Shown: positions 41,668 to 53,979, counted from the first letter of the stretch. The stretch is DNA of 64,000 nucleotides from an uncultured Lachnospiraceae bacterium (GCA_944380605.1 CALWIA010000003.1:1-64000); one strand, 5' to 3'. Notes: generated by a model from the sequence alone, not told the origin. Made by a program: numbers and translations.

Positions 41668-42510
41668 TTATTCTCCCGCGTCTCCCGTTTCTTTCACTCC
41701 CGTGATAATCAGCACCTCCTGCAGGCTTCCGAACTCCGCCGCCGGAATCAGATAGCCGGAACTGGTCAGCTGATTGCTGTCCAGGGTGATATCCGACGCG
41801 TAGCCGATCAGGATGCCAGGCAGGAATTTGGAACTGATGTTGGAGGTGACCACCCGGTCTCCGTCTTTGAAATCCGCGTCTTTCTGGATGTTGGTAATCC
41901 GCAGGCGCCCTTCTTCATACAGGGTCAGATCCCCCGCTACGATACAGGTGTCCCCGGACTGCACCGCCATGGCGCTGACGCGGCTGGAATCGTCGATGAT
42001 GGAGCGCACCGTGGCATAGTGGGCGCCCACGTCGGTGACGATTCCCACCAGTCCGCCGCCGGCCATGACGTTGCACCCCACTTCTACTCCGTCCGCAGAG
42101 CCTTTGTCCACCCGGAACACCTGAAACCAGTCGCCGGAATCGTTGGCGATTACTCTGGCGGCGGTTTTCTCATACTGCATATACTCCTGATCCAGCTGAT
42201 ACAGTTCCCGCAGCCGCCTCAGTTCATACTGTTCCGCCAGCAGCCGGTTGTTCTCCTCCACCAGGGCGTCTACTTCCTCCTTCAGCCGGTCATTTTCCTC
42301 CAGCGCCGTTTTCAGCCTGCTAAAATCCGACAGTTCCTCATATATGGCCGCGCCGGCCCGGTTGACCCCCGACTGGATGGGAATCAGCAGATATCCCACG
42401 CCGGTGCGCAGCGGCGCAAGCCACCCGTCGGATACGGAGGTGATGCCGATCAAAACCACGCAGAACAGCGTCAGTCCCATTAACAGATAACGATTGTATT
42501 TTGAATCCAT
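41668..42510 (-). CDS. mreC: Rod-shape protein MreC
   Basis: A 280-residue bitopic protein. A membrane helix lies at residues 8-28, and a coiled coil follows (residues 65-105: ALEENDRLKEEVDALVEENN). The beta-barrel MreC domain has ARVIANDSGDWFQVFRVDKG, VGCNVMAGGGLVGIVTDVG and SSRVSAMAV. It activates PBP2. Its ATG at 42510 directly follows the radC stop at 42511; the mreB gene usually located here is absent. Confidence 0.94.
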   Translation of the reverse strand: MDSKYNRYLLMGLTLFCVVLIGITSVSDGWLAPLRTGVGYLLIPIQSGVNRAGAAIYEELSDFSRLKTALEENDRLKEEVDALVEENNRLLAEQYELRRLRELYQLDQEYMQYEKTAARVIANDSGDWFQVFRVDKGSADGVEVGCNVMAGGGLVGIVTDVGAHYATVRSIIDDSSRVSAMAVQSGDTCIVAGDLTLYEEGRLRITNIQKDADFKDGDRVVTSNISSKFLPGILIGYASDITLDSNQLTSSGYLIPAAEFGSLQEVLIITGVKETGDAGE

Positions 42511-43206
42511 CTATAACATTCCTTCTTTTTTCAGGCTGCAGTAGCATCCATCGCCGATTACGATGTGGTCCAGAAGCTGGATGCCGATCAGGTCTCCCGC
42601 TTCTTTGACCCGGCGGGTCAGAAGCACGTCGTCCCGGCTGGGAGCCGGATCCCCGCTGGGGTGGTTGTGCACCAGGATCATGCTTACGGCCCGGAACCGC
42701 AGGGCCTGTATCAGAATCTCTCTGGGCGAGGCAATGGACGCGTTGACCGTCCCCCGGGAAATCAGCACGTCCCGGATCAGTTTCTGTTTGGTATCCAGCA
42801 GCATGGCGTGAAGTTCTTCCTGCTCCAGGTGCCGCAGCGCCTCCATGTAATACGCGGAGGCTTCGGCCGGCGTGTGGTAGCGGCTGACTTCCTGCTGCGC
42901 GTACCGGCGGCTGATGCGCCGCGACAGTTCTCCGACGCACAGAAGCTGGATCCCTTTTACCGTACCGATTCCTTCCACCTGGGTCAGTTCCTGCAGGGAA
43001 AGGCGGCACAGTCCCAAAAGTCCGTCTTCCGGATAGTTCAGCGCCAGCACCTGGCCGGCGGTTTCCAGCGAATTGGACCGGCGGCTGCCGGTCCGCAGAA
43101 TCACCGCCAGCAGTTCCGCGTCGCTTAAGGCTTCCGCCCCTAGCTGTACGCATTTCTCATAAGGCCGCTGTTTCTCCGGCATGTCTTTCATCTTCGGTTT
43201 CTTCAA
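42511..43206 (-). CDS. radC: RadC (JAB domain) protein
   Basis: A 231-residue RadC. The N-terminal helix-hairpin-helix region (LGAEALSDAELLAVILRTGS, then VEGIGTVKGIQL) is followed by a JAB metal-binding domain with the motif VHNHPSGDPAPSRDD and the earlier EELHAMLLDTKQ. Despite the name, its role in repair is doubtful. It is first in the cell-shape operon. Compare the shorter JAB protein at 3387-3905 in the mobile element. Confidence 0.95.
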   Translation of the reverse strand: MKKPKMKDMPEKQRPYEKCVQLGAEALSDAELLAVILRTGSRRSNSLETAGQVLALNYPEDGLLGLCRLSLQELTQVEGIGTVKGIQLLCVGELSRRISRRYAQQEVSRYHTPAEASAYYMEALRHLEQEELHAMLLDTKQKLIRDVLISRGTVNASIASPREILIQALRFRAVSMILVHNHPSGDPAPSRDDVLLTRRVKEAGDLIGIQLLDHIVIGDGCYCSLKKEGML

Positions 43207-43310
43207 TCAAATCCCTCCTGTCTCCGCTCTCCAGGCACAGGCGCAGGAAATGATTACCTATCAGTTTAACACAAGTCGGTGCCTCTGTACACTCTTTTTG
43301 CAAAACCGGT

Positions 43311-44597
43311 CTATTCCAGTTTTGCCAGGCCCGCGTCCGCCATTTTCTGCAGAGACTTTAAAATCCCAAGCTTCGCGTGATACCAGGTCAGCCCGCCTTG
43401 GAAATAAACGGAGTAGGGCGGCTTGATGGGGCCGTCGGCGCTCAGTTCTATGGAGGAACCCTGGACAAAGGCGCCTGCCGCCATAATGACCGGCGCGTCA
43501 TAGCCCGGCATGTCCCAGGGCTCCGGCGTTACAAAACTGTCCACAGGCGCCGCCGCCTGGATGCCCTGGCAGAAGGCGATCACGCCTTCCGGCTTTCCGA
43601 AGGTAATGGCCTGAATGATGTCATAGCGGGGATCGCTGCCGCCCGGGAACACGGAAAATCCCAGGTTTTCGTAGAGATTCGCGGCATAAATGGCGCCTTT
43701 TAACGCACCCGCCACTACGACAGGAGCCAGAAACAGGCCCTGGAACAGCGGCTGGTTCAGTCCCAGGCTGGCGCCTACTTCCTTGCCCAGCCCCGGAGCG
43801 CTGAGCCGGTAAGACGCCCGGTCCACGCAGTCTTTTCTTCCTACGATATAGCCGCCTATGGGAGCCAGGCCGCCGCCGGGATTTTTGATCAAGGAGCCGA
43901 CGATCATATCCGCCCCCACATCCGTAGGCTCAATGGTCTCCACAAATTCGCCGTAACAGTTGTCTACCATGCAGATCACGTCCGGCTTGATCTTTTTGAC
44001 AAACGCGATCAGTTCGCCGATCCGCTCCACCGACAGGGTCGGGCGGGTGGCGTAGCCTTTGGAGCGCTGGATCGTCACCAGCCGGGTTTTTTCGTTTATG
44101 GCCTTTTCTATGGCTTCATAGTCGAAGGAGCCGTCCTCCCGCAGATCCGCCTGGCGGTAGACGACGCCGTACTCCTTCAGCGACCCCACGGAATCCCGGA
44201 TGCCGATTACCTCTTCCAGCGTGTCATAGGGTTTCCCCACCGGGGAAAGCAGCTCGTCTCCCGGCCGCAGATTGCCGAACAGCGCCACGCACAGGGCGTG
44301 GGTGCCGCTGATGAGCTGCGGGCGCACCAGGGCGCTTTCCCCGTGAAAGGCGCTGGCGTACACCGCTTCCAGCGTGTCTCTTCCCAAGTCGTTGTAGCCG
44401 TAGCCGGTGGTGGCGGCAAAATGGATATCGCTGACCCGGTTGTCCTGCATGGCCTTTAACACCTTCATCTGGTTATATTCTGCCCGTCTGTCAATTTCTT
44501 CAAAACGCTCTTTTAAAGAATCTTCCGCTTTTTTTCCAAATTCCAGCACCTGGGGGCTGATGCCCAGCTCCCGGTACATGGTTTCCAAATCATGCAT
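43311..44597 (-). CDS. PLP-dependent lyase, methionine gamma-lyase / aluminium-resistance family
   Basis: A 428-residue fold-type I PLP enzyme. The N-terminal LGISPQVLEFGKKAEDSL and the hallmark FAATTGYGYNDLGRDTLE define the 'aluminium resistance protein/YnbB' family. PLP lysine is in VGSLIKNPGGGLAPIGGYIVG; the aspartate before it is in CMVDNCYGEF. The natural substrate is uncertain; carbon-sulfur lyase activity is inferred from family. ATG 44597 overlaps miaA by 8 bases. Confidence 0.9.
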   Translation of the reverse strand: MHDLETMYRELGISPQVLEFGKKAEDSLKERFEEIDRRAEYNQMKVLKAMQDNRVSDIHFAATTGYGYNDLGRDTLEAVYASAFHGESALVRPQLISGTHALCVALFGNLRPGDELLSPVGKPYDTLEEVIGIRDSVGSLKEYGVVYRQADLREDGSFDYEAIEKAINEKTRLVTIQRSKGYATRPTLSVERIGELIAFVKKIKPDVICMVDNCYGEFVETIEPTDVGADMIVGSLIKNPGGGLAPIGGYIVGRKDCVDRASYRLSAPGLGKEVGASLGLNQPLFQGLFLAPVVVAGALKGAIYAANLYENLGFSVFPGGSDPRYDIIQAITFGKPEGVIAFCQGIQAAAPVDSFVTPEPWDMPGYDAPVIMAAGAFVQGSSIELSADGPIKPPYSVYFQGGLTWYHAKLGILKSLQKMADAGLAKLE

Positions 44598-45558
44598 CGT
44601 TTCGTTCTCCTGTACAGTCCAGTTGTTCTGTTTTTATTTCCTGCAGAATGTGCTCCAGCACCTTCTGCGGATCGTTGTCAAAGTCCGGCAGGTACAGCCA
44701 TCGCACGTCCCGCTCCCGCTTAAACCAGGTGATCTGCCGTTTCGCGAAATGCCGGGTGTCCCGCTTCAGCACGTACACCGCTTCTTCCAGGGTGCAGGCG
44801 CCGGAAAGGTAATCCAGGATTTCCTTGTACCCCAGCCCCTGCATGGACGTCATGGTTCTCGTGCAGCCCATTTTCTTCAGCCGCCGCACCTCCTCCACCA
44901 GCCCCTGCTCCATCATGCGGTCCACCCGGCGGTCGATTCGCTGATACAGCGCCTGCCGGTCCGTATGCAGCACATAATACAGAAAATGGTAGGGGGAAGA
45001 CCGGCTGTGCTCCTGCCGGTTGTGTTCCGACATGGTTTTTCCGGTGTTCCGGCAGTATTCCAGCGCCCGCACCACCCGTTTCACATTGTTGGCGTGCACC
45101 GACGCGGCATATTCCGGATCTGCCTCCTGCAGCAGGCCATGCAGATATTCCGGCCCCTTCTCCGCCGCCAGCCGCTCCAGCTCCTGCCGCAGCGCCCCGC
45201 CGGTTTCTTCCTGGGAAAAATTCACGTCGTAGAGAAGCGCCTGAATGTAAAATCCGGTGCCGCCTGTCACAATGGGCAGCCGCCCCCGGCTGTAAATGTC
45301 TTCCAGCGCTTCTTTTGCCATCTGCTGAAACGCGGCGGCGTGAAATTCCTCCCAGGGCTCCAGCACATCGATAAGGTGATGGGGGACTCCCTGCATCTCT
45401 TCTTTGGTAATCTTCGCGGAACCAATGTCCATATGCCGGTACACCTGCATGGAGTCGGCGCTGACGATTTCTCCGTTCAGCGCCTTCGCCAGTTTTATGG
45501 AAAGTTCTGTTTTTCCCACCGCCGTAGGGCCGGTGAGCACCAGCAGAGGTTTTTTCAT
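44590..45558 (-). CDS. miaA: tRNA dimethylallyltransferase MiaA
   Basis: A 322-residue enzyme that adds a dimethylallyl group to A37 of tRNAs reading U-starting codons. Motifs: LTGPTAVGKTELSIKLA (P-loop), SADSMQVYRHMDIGSAK, GTGFYIQALLYD and QITWFKRERD. MiaB, encoded at 50191-51633, then methylthiolates the same base. ATG 45558 (MKKPLLVLTG) is preferred over upstream starts. Lies 16 bases after mutL. Confidence 0.96.
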   Translation of the reverse strand: MKKPLLVLTGPTAVGKTELSIKLAKALNGEIVSADSMQVYRHMDIGSAKITKEEMQGVPHHLIDVLEPWEEFHAAAFQQMAKEALEDIYSRGRLPIVTGGTGFYIQALLYDVNFSQEETGGALRQELERLAAEKGPEYLHGLLQEADPEYAASVHANNVKRVVRALEYCRNTGKTMSEHNRQEHSRSSPYHFLYYVLHTDRQALYQRIDRRVDRMMEQGLVEEVRRLKKMGCTRTMTSMQGLGYKEILDYLSGACTLEEAVYVLKRDTRHFAKRQITWFKRERDVRWLYLPDFDNDPQKVLEHILQEIKTEQLDCTGERNDA

Positions 45559-45574
45559 CTCCAACGCTCCTCGT

Positions 45575-47434
<1,860 letters not shown>

Positions 47435-47436
47435 GC

Positions 47437-50097
47437 TCATCCCTCCTGCCAGCGGTTTTTCAGCCGGCTCTGCATCCGGCTTAGAATGTTTAACGCCTCC
47501 ACCGGCGTAATTTCATTGATCTGCAGTTCTTCGATTTCCCGGACAATGTCGTCGCTTTTTACCGTATCAAACAGGGTCATCTGGTTTAAGTCCACGTCGT
47601 CCGGCTTTGTCACCGCCTTATGCTGAGGCACGCCGGCGCTTTCCTGGGCGATTTCCCTGGCCCGGGTGGCAATGTCGGCGCTGCTCAGTTCCTCTACCAG
47701 TTCCTTGGCTCGCCGGATCACCGGTTCCGGCACTCCCGCCAGCTTCGCCACCTGAATGCCGTAGCTTTTGTCTGCCCCGCCTTTGATGATCTTGCGCAGG
47801 AACACGATGTCGTCTCCCTGCTCCTTGACGGCGATGCAGTAGTTGTTGACGCCGCTCATGGTGCCTTCCAGCTCCGTCAGTTCGTGGTAGTGGGTGGCAA
47901 ACAGCGTCTTGGCTCCCAGGATTTTCGGGTTGCTGATGTATTCCACCACCGCCCAGGCGATGCTCAGGCCGTCAAAGGTGCTGGTGCCCCGGCCGATTTC
48001 ATCCAGAATCACCAGGCTTTTGCGGGTGGCGTTGCGCAGAATGTTGGCCACCTCCGTCATCTCCACCATAAAGGTGCTCTGGCCGGAAGCCAGGTCGTCG
48101 GAAGCTCCCACCCGGGTGAAAATCCGGTCGCAGATGCCGATATCCGCTTCTTCCGCCGGCACGAAGCTTCCCATCTGCGCCATCAGCACGATCAGGGCCG
48201 TCTGACGCATGTAGGTAGATTTTCCCGCCATATTGGGACCGGTAATAATGGAAATCCGGTTTTTTCCGTTGTCCAGCAGCGTATCGTTGGCCACGAACAG
48301 ATCGTCTTTCAGCATCCGCTCCACCACCGGATGGCGGCCGTTTTTGATGCGGATGAGGCCTTTCTCATTGATGCCCGGTTTCACATAATCGCCGCGGGTC
48401 GCCGCCACGGAAAGGGAACAGAATACGTCCATGGCGGCTATGGCCTTGGCGGTCTTCTGAATCCGGCTCACTTCGGCGGCAATTTTGTCCCGCACCTGGC
48501 AGAACAGGTCGTATTCCAGGGCAAACAGCTTGTCCTCCGCCCCCAGAATTACCTCTTCCATCTTTTTCAGTTCATCTGTGGTAAAACGCTCCGCGTTGGC
48601 CAGCGTCTGCCTGCGGATAAAATAGTCCGGCACCTGGTCCTTAAAGGAATTGGTCACCTCAAAATAGTAACCGAACACCTTGTTGAATTTGATCCGGAGA
48701 TTCTTGATGCCCGTCTTTTCCCGTTCCTTGGCCTCCAGATCCGCCAGCCAGGTTTTTCCTTCGGTCTTGGCCCGGCGCAGCCGGTCCGTCTCTTCGCTGT
48801 AGCCGTCCCGGATCACCCCACCTTCCCTGGCGGAAAACGGCGGGTCCTCTACAATGGCTTCCTCTATCAGCCGGCAGAGGTCTTCCAAGGGGTCCATATC
48901 CTCCCAGATCTGCTTCATCAGAGCGCAGCGGAATTCTCCTGCCAGGTTCCGGATATAGGGCAGCATCTTCAGCGAGCTGCAGAAAGCGGCCAGGTCCCTG
49001 GGGCCGGCGGTTTTGTAGCTGATCCGCCCCATAAGCCGTTCCAGGTCGTAGACCGGATTTAAGTATTCCCGGATCTCTTCTCTGGAAATGTAGCTGAGAT
49101 TCAACTCTTCCACCGCGTCCTGCCGCTTCAGGATCTCTTCTTTCCGGATCAGCGGCTGCTCCACCATGCTGCGCATCAGTCTGGCGCCCATGGCGGTCTT
49201 GGTCTTGTCCAGCACCCACAGCAGGGAACCCCGGCGCTGTTTTTCCCGCAGGGTCTCCACCAGTTCCAGGTTCCGCCTGGTGGAACTGTCGATGATCATA
49301 TACTGGCCGGCAGAATAAATGGTCAGGTTGGTGATGTGGTCCAGAGAGCTTTTCTGGGTCTCGTAGAGATATTCCATCACGGCCCCCGCCGCCAGCACGC
49401 CGGCGTCGTGATCCGCCAGTCCCAGCCCTTCCAGACTGCTGACATGAAAATGCTCCTTTAACACCTTCCGGCAGCCTTCGTCGGAAAAATAGCGTCCGTC
49501 CAGAGAAGACACCGCCGTCTGATACCGGCTGCGCAGATCGTCCAGATCCGCGCCGGACATGTAAAAGGCCTCGTTGCAGATAATCTCGGAAGGGGAAAAC
49601 TTGCTGATTTCATCCAGCAGCGCCCGCTCGTTTTCCACCTCCGTCACCAGGTAGTCGCCGGTAGTGATGTCGCAGGCGGAAACGCCGTACACGTTTCCCA
49701 GGTACACGATGCCCATCAGGTAATTGTTTTTCGTCTCGTCCAGCGCCTGGCTGCTGGTAATGGTCCCCGGCGTCACCACCCGGATGACTTCCCGCTTCAC
49801 CAGCCCCTTGGCCTGCTTCGGGTCCTCCATCTGCTCCGCGATGGCCACTTTGTACCCCTTCTGCACCAGCCGGTACAGGTAGGAGTCCACCGCGTGGTAC
49901 GGCACGCCGCACATAGGCGCCCGTTCCTCCATGCCGCATTCCTTTCCCGTCAGCGTGATCTCCAGCTCCCGGGACGCCGTCAGGGCATCGTCGAAAAACA
50001 TCTCATAAAAGTCCCCCAGCCTGTAAAACAGAATACAGTCCGGGTACTGTTTTTTGGTCTCCAGATAATGTGTCATCATGGGTGATAATCCAGCCAT
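47437..50097 (-). CDS. mutS: DNA mismatch repair protein MutS
   Basis: An 886-residue mismatch sensor. The mismatch-binding domain has the GDFYEMFFDDA motif (Phe wedge, with Glu). The connector, clamp and lever domains follow, then the ATPase with GPNMAGKSTYMRQTAL (Walker A), EIGRGTSTFDGLS (Walker B) and ATHYHELTEL. Length is normal. It overlaps mutL and lies 93 bases after miaB. Confidence 0.98.
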   Translation of the reverse strand: MAGLSPMMTHYLETKKQYPDCILFYRLGDFYEMFFDDALTASRELEITLTGKECGMEERAPMCGVPYHAVDSYLYRLVQKGYKVAIAEQMEDPKQAKGLVKREVIRVVTPGTITSSQALDETKNNYLMGIVYLGNVYGVSACDITTGDYLVTEVENERALLDEISKFSPSEIICNEAFYMSGADLDDLRSRYQTAVSSLDGRYFSDEGCRKVLKEHFHVSSLEGLGLADHDAGVLAAGAVMEYLYETQKSSLDHITNLTIYSAGQYMIIDSSTRRNLELVETLREKQRRGSLLWVLDKTKTAMGARLMRSMVEQPLIRKEEILKRQDAVEELNLSYISREEIREYLNPVYDLERLMGRISYKTAGPRDLAAFCSSLKMLPYIRNLAGEFRCALMKQIWEDMDPLEDLCRLIEEAIVEDPPFSAREGGVIRDGYSEETDRLRRAKTEGKTWLADLEAKEREKTGIKNLRIKFNKVFGYYFEVTNSFKDQVPDYFIRRQTLANAERFTTDELKKMEEVILGAEDKLFALEYDLFCQVRDKIAAEVSRIQKTAKAIAAMDVFCSLSVAATRGDYVKPGINEKGLIRIKNGRHPVVERMLKDDLFVANDTLLDNGKNRISIITGPNMAGKSTYMRQTALIVLMAQMGSFVPAEEADIGICDRIFTRVGASDDLASGQSTFMVEMTEVANILRNATRKSLVILDEIGRGTSTFDGLSIAWAVVEYISNPKILGAKTLFATHYHELTELEGTMSGVNNYCIAVKEQGDDIVFLRKIIKGGADKSYGIQVAKLAGVPEPVIRRAKELVEELSSADIATRAREIAQESAGVPQHKAVTKPDDVDLNQMTLFDTVKSDDIVREIEELQINEITPVEALNILSRMQSRLKNRWQEG

Positions 50098-50190
50098 GGC
50101 AACGTAACCTCTCTTCTTTTGAACAGGAAAGGGCGCCGTTTCCTCGTGTTCCGCGGCCGCCCCCGTCTTGTCTGCGTCTTTTCCGGGCCG

Positions 50191-51633
50191 TCAGGCGTCT
50201 TCCCCCTGCCGGTCCTGTACATGACCCATATAGTAAAATCCTCTGGACTCGTCCAGATACACGTCCAGAATATTTCCGATCCATTCTTTCTTTCCTGGAA
50301 AATGGACCACCGTATTGTTGTCCATACGCCCGGTCAGATACCCTTCCAGATGGGTGTCCGGCTCCTCCGCCAGCACTTTCTGCACCGTATGGACGTCTCT
50401 GCCGCACACTTCCGAAGAAATGCGCTGCACTTCCGCCAGCAGCCGGTCAAACCGGTCCTTCATCACATCCTCCGGCACCTGGTTTTCCATAACGGCCGCC
50501 GGCGTGCCGGTGCGCCGGGAATACAGGAAGGTAAAGGCGCTGTCGTAGCGCACCCTGCGGACCACGTCCAGCGTCTCCTGAAAGTCCTCTTCCGTTTCTC
50601 CCGGAAATCCCACAATAATATCTGTGGTCAGAGAAATATCCGGCACGGCGGCGCGGATCCGCTCCGTCAATTCCAGATACTGTTCCTTGGTATAGCGGCG
50701 GTTCATGGCCTTTAAGATCCGGCTGCTGCCGGACTGCAGCGGCAGATGCAGATGCCGGCAGACCTTTTTGCAGTCTGCCATGGCCTGGATCAATTCCTCG
50801 GACAGATCTTTGGGGTGGGACGTCATAAACCGGATCCGCTGGATTCCCGGTATCTCATTGACCCTGCGCAGCAGCTGTGCGAAGGTCATGGGGTGCTCCA
50901 GCGTCTTTCCGTAGGAATTGACGTTCTGCCCCAGCAGCATCACTTCCACCACGCCGTCTTCTGCCAGCCGTTTCACTTCCGCCAGAATGTCCTCCGGTCT
51001 GCGGCTCCGCTCCCTGCCCCGCACATAGGGAACGATGCAGTAGCTGCAGAAATTGTTGCAGCCGAACATAATGTTGACGCCGGACTTAAAGGGGTATTTC
51101 CGCTCCGCCGGCAGATCTTCCACGATCTGGTCCGTGCCTTCCCAGATATCCACCACCATGGTCTTCTCCCGCAGGCGCCGGCAGATCAGTTCCGCCAGCT
51201 TGAAGATGTTGTGGGTTCCGAAGACAATGTCTACAAACCGGTAGCTTTTTCGGATCTTCTCCACCACCTGAGGTTCCTGCATCATGCAGCCGCACAGGGC
51301 GATGAGCATATGGGGATTTTTCTTTTTCAGGGTATTGAGGTACCCCAACCGTCCATACACCTTCAGATTGGCGTTTTCCCGCACGGTACAGGTGTTGTAC
51401 AGTACAAAATCCGCGTTTTCATCCTCGGTTTCCTGAAATCCGATGCGCTCCAGAATCCCCAGAAGCTTCTCCGAATCCCGGGCGTTCATCTGGCATCCAA
51501 AGGTGTGGATGCAGCAAGTCAGAGGCCGTCCCAGTTTCCTGCTGACCGCCTCTGTCTCTTTCCGTGCCTCCTGCATGAAATATTCCTGCCTTGCAGCTTC
51601 TTCTGCCGAAGGCTGTATCCTGCTTTCCGTCAT
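50191..51633 (-). CDS. miaB: tRNA methylthiotransferase MiaB
   Basis: A 480-residue radical SAM enzyme that methylthiolates i6A37 in tRNA. The N-terminal UPF0004 domain has CIHTFGCQMNARDSEK and CTVRENANLK cysteines for the auxiliary cluster; the radical SAM motif is GCNNFCSYCIVPYVRGRERS. The C-terminal TRAM domain ends near GFYYMGHV. It precedes mutS, the usual clostridial order, and its product works after MiaA. Confidence 0.96.
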   Translation of the reverse strand: MTESRIQPSAEEAARQEYFMQEARKETEAVSRKLGRPLTCCIHTFGCQMNARDSEKLLGILERIGFQETEDENADFVLYNTCTVRENANLKVYGRLGYLNTLKKKNPHMLIALCGCMMQEPQVVEKIRKSYRFVDIVFGTHNIFKLAELICRRLREKTMVVDIWEGTDQIVEDLPAERKYPFKSGVNIMFGCNNFCSYCIVPYVRGRERSRRPEDILAEVKRLAEDGVVEVMLLGQNVNSYGKTLEHPMTFAQLLRRVNEIPGIQRIRFMTSHPKDLSEELIQAMADCKKVCRHLHLPLQSGSSRILKAMNRRYTKEQYLELTERIRAAVPDISLTTDIIVGFPGETEEDFQETLDVVRRVRYDSAFTFLYSRRTGTPAAVMENQVPEDVMKDRFDRLLAEVQRISSEVCGRDVHTVQKVLAEEPDTHLEGYLTGRMDNNTVVHFPGKKEWIGNILDVYLDESRGFYYMGHVQDRQGEDA

Positions 51634-51715
51634 AACGATTCCTTTTTGTATTCTGCTTATTTTCCTTTTCCCATCTGTCTATCTTACTATAGGTCCGGCG
51701 GAATCGCAAGACTTT

Positions 51716-52696
51716 TTACCGCGCGTCCTCCTGGGGGAATTTCATTCCCCACTGCCGCCTCAGTTCGTCCATCCACCGCATCATCCGCAGCGTTTCCTCG
51801 TGAGGCATCTGGGGACATTCCAGTTCTCCCTGCCGGATGGCCTGGATGCAGGCCTCTACTTCATACTCGTATCCGCTGATCTGCTCCGGGCTCTCATAAG
51901 AAGCCAGCAGTTCATCGGACGTGCTGTACACCCGGAAGCCGGAACAGTTGTTGATGTTGGATACCACAATGTACCCCTCGTCGCCGTAGATTACGCCGCC
52001 CCGGTCGCTGCGGGCCAGCGCGGTGCTGTTCAATACGGCCATACGGCCATCGGCATAGGTCAGGGTTACGCTGTTCTGCATATCCGCGCCTTCTTCATTG
52101 AACACCGCCCATCCCCGGATTTCCTTTACATCGTCGCCAAAGACCATGGAGGCGAAATTCAGCGGATAGATGCCCACGTCCAGCAGGGCGCCGCCGCCCA
52201 GTTCCAGCTTCTGTATCCGTTCTTTATGCTTTGTCACATAGCCCAGGTTGGCCGTCAGCATCTGGGGCTTGCCGATGGCCCCTCCATCCAGCACATCCTG
52301 CAGCATCCGGCGGGACGGCATGTACCGGGTCCAGATAGCCTCTGTCAGCAGCAGTCCCTTTTCCTTCGCCATGGCAAAGACTTCTTCCGCCTGCTTTGCA
52401 TTGAGCATAAACGCCTTTTCGCAGAGCACGTGCTTTCCATACTGCAGGCACAGTTTCACATGGTCGTAGTGGCAGGAATGGGGCGTCGCCACGTAGATCA
52501 GTTCCGCTTCGGAAGACGCCAGCATCTCTTCATAAGAACCGTAGGACTCCGCGAACCCGTAGGTTTTGGCAAAGGCCTCGGCCCGGCTGCCGTCCCGCGC
52601 CGCCACGGCGCAGCAGATCACATTGTCCATGCGGCGGAGGGTGTCCGCCATCACTCCGGCGATATTGCCGGCTCCCAGAATTCCTACTTTTATCAT
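51716..52696 (-). CDS. Gfo/Idh/MocA family oxidoreductase
   Basis: A 326-residue NAD(P)-dependent oxidoreductase. The Rossmann loop is KVGILGAGNIAGVMADTLR, then LIYVATPHSCHYDHVKLCLQ and HVLCEKAFMLNAKQAEE (the EKP-type catalytic lysine motif with Ala in place of Pro). The C-terminal alpha/beta domain has LGGGALLDVGIYPLNFA. The sugar or diol substrate cannot be told from sequence. It appears monocistronic between proA and miaB. Confidence 0.9.
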   Translation of the reverse strand: MIKVGILGAGNIAGVMADTLRRMDNVICCAVAARDGSRAEAFAKTYGFAESYGSYEEMLASSEAELIYVATPHSCHYDHVKLCLQYGKHVLCEKAFMLNAKQAEEVFAMAKEKGLLLTEAIWTRYMPSRRMLQDVLDGGAIGKPQMLTANLGYVTKHKERIQKLELGGGALLDVGIYPLNFASMVFGDDVKEIRGWAVFNEEGADMQNSVTLTYADGRMAVLNSTALARSDRGGVIYGDEGYIVVSNINNCSGFRVYSTSDELLASYESPEQISGYEYEVEACIQAIRQGELECPQMPHEETLRMMRWMDELRRQWGMKFPQEDAR

Positions 52697-52734
52697 AACG
52701 CTCTCCTTTTCCTGTTTCCGGACCGCCGCAGAAA

Positions 52735-53979
52735 TTACCCGCGGATCTGTCCGTTTCCGTAAATGATGTATTTGGTGCTGGTCAGTTCCTTCAGTCCCAT
52801 AGGCCCTCTGGCGTGGAGTTTCTGGGTGCTGATGCCGATTTCCGCCCCGAACCCGAACTCATTTCCATCGGTAAACCGGGTGGAAGCGTTGACATACACC
52901 GCCGCCGCGTCGATCTCATTTAAAAACTTCTGCGCGTTGGCATAGTCAGAAGTGATAATCGCCTCCGAATGCCCCGTATTGTACCGGTTGATGTGGGCAA
53001 TGGCCTCATCTATGGAATCTACAAGCTTCAGGGACACGATATAGTCCAGATATTCGGTTCCCCAGTCCTCTTCCGCCGCCGGCACCAGGCCAGGCGCCAG
53101 CCTGCAGGCTTCCTCGTCCGCCCGGATTTCCACCTGTTTTTCGTCCAGCCTGGCCTTTAACAGCGGCAGAAAGTCCCCGGCTATGGCCCGATGGACCACC
53201 AGGGATTCGCAGGCGTTGCAGACGCCGATTCTCTGGGTCTTGGCGTTGAAAATAATGTCCAGCGCCATGGAAAAATCCGCCGTCTCATCTACAAAAATGT
53301 GACAGTTGCCGGTTCCCGTCTCGATCACCGGCACGGTGCTGTTTTCCACCACGGTGCGGATCAGCCCGGCTCCGCCTCTGGGAATCAGCACATCCACATA
53401 TCCGTTCATCCGCATAAAGGCCCTGGTCGTCTCCCGGTCGGTGCTCTCGATCAGCTGCACCGCCTGCGCCGGCAGGCCGGCCGACAAAAGTCCCGCCTGG
53501 AGCCGCCGGACAATGGCCTGATTGGAGGAAAGCGCGTCGCTGCCGCCTTTTAAAATCACCGGATTTCCCGCTTTGAAGCAGAGGCCGAAGGCGTCCGCCG
53601 TCACGTTGGGACGGGCCTCGTAAATGATGCCCACCACTCCCAGCGGCACCCGCTTCTGGCCGATTACCAGCCCGTTGGGGCGGGTCTTCATAGAGATCAC
53701 TTCCCCGATGGGATCCGGCAGCGCCGCCACCTGCATCAGTCCGTCTGCCATGGCGCGGACCCGGTCTTCCGTCAGCGCCAGCCGGTCCAGCAGTCCCTGG
53801 CTCATGCCTTTTTCACGGGCCCTCTCCTGATCCTCTCCGTTGGCCTTTAAAATCTCCGGCATTCCGTCAAGCAGCGACCGGGCCGCCGCCTGCAGCCCCT
53901 GGTCCTTCTGTACCGTGCCCAGGCGGTTCAGCACCCGGGCGGTTTCTTTGGCCCGTTTTCCGATTTCTTCCAGCGTCAT
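52735..53979 (-). CDS. proA: Gamma-glutamyl phosphate reductase
   Basis: A 414-residue aldehyde dehydrogenase-type enzyme, second step of proline synthesis from glutamate. Motifs: [36 protein letters not shown], and the catalytic cysteine in [34 protein letters not shown] is the typical late motif. It lies 27 bases downstream of the DUF896 gene and completes proB-DUF896-proA. Confidence 0.97.
   Translation of the reverse strand: MTLEEIGKRAKETARVLNRLGTVQKDQGLQAAARSLLDGMPEILKANGEDQERAREKGMSQGLLDRLALTEDRVRAMADGLMQVAALPDPIGEVISMKTRPNGLVIGQKRVPLGVVGIIYEARPNVTADAFGLCFKAGNPVILKGGSDALSSNQAIVRRLQAGLLSAGLPAQAVQLIESTDRETTRAFMRMNGYVDVLIPRGGAGLIRTVVENSTVPVIETGTGNCHIFVDETADFSMALDIIFNAKTQRIGVCNACESLVVHRAIAGDFLPLLKARLDEKQVEIRADEEACRLAPGLVPAAEEDWGTEYLDYIVSLKLVDSIDEAIAHINRYNTGHSEAIITSDYANAQKFLNEIDAAAVYVNASTRFTDGNEFGFGAEIGISTQKLHARGPMGLKELTSTKYIIYGNGQIRG

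Noticed and set aside
41665..42483. A 272-codon + strand frame opposite mreC
   Set aside because: Antisense shadow with no domain; mreC has clear coiled coil and barrel motifs.
47620..49062. A 480-codon + strand frame opposite mutS
   Set aside because: Lies wholly within mutS, whose motifs are intact; no independent support.
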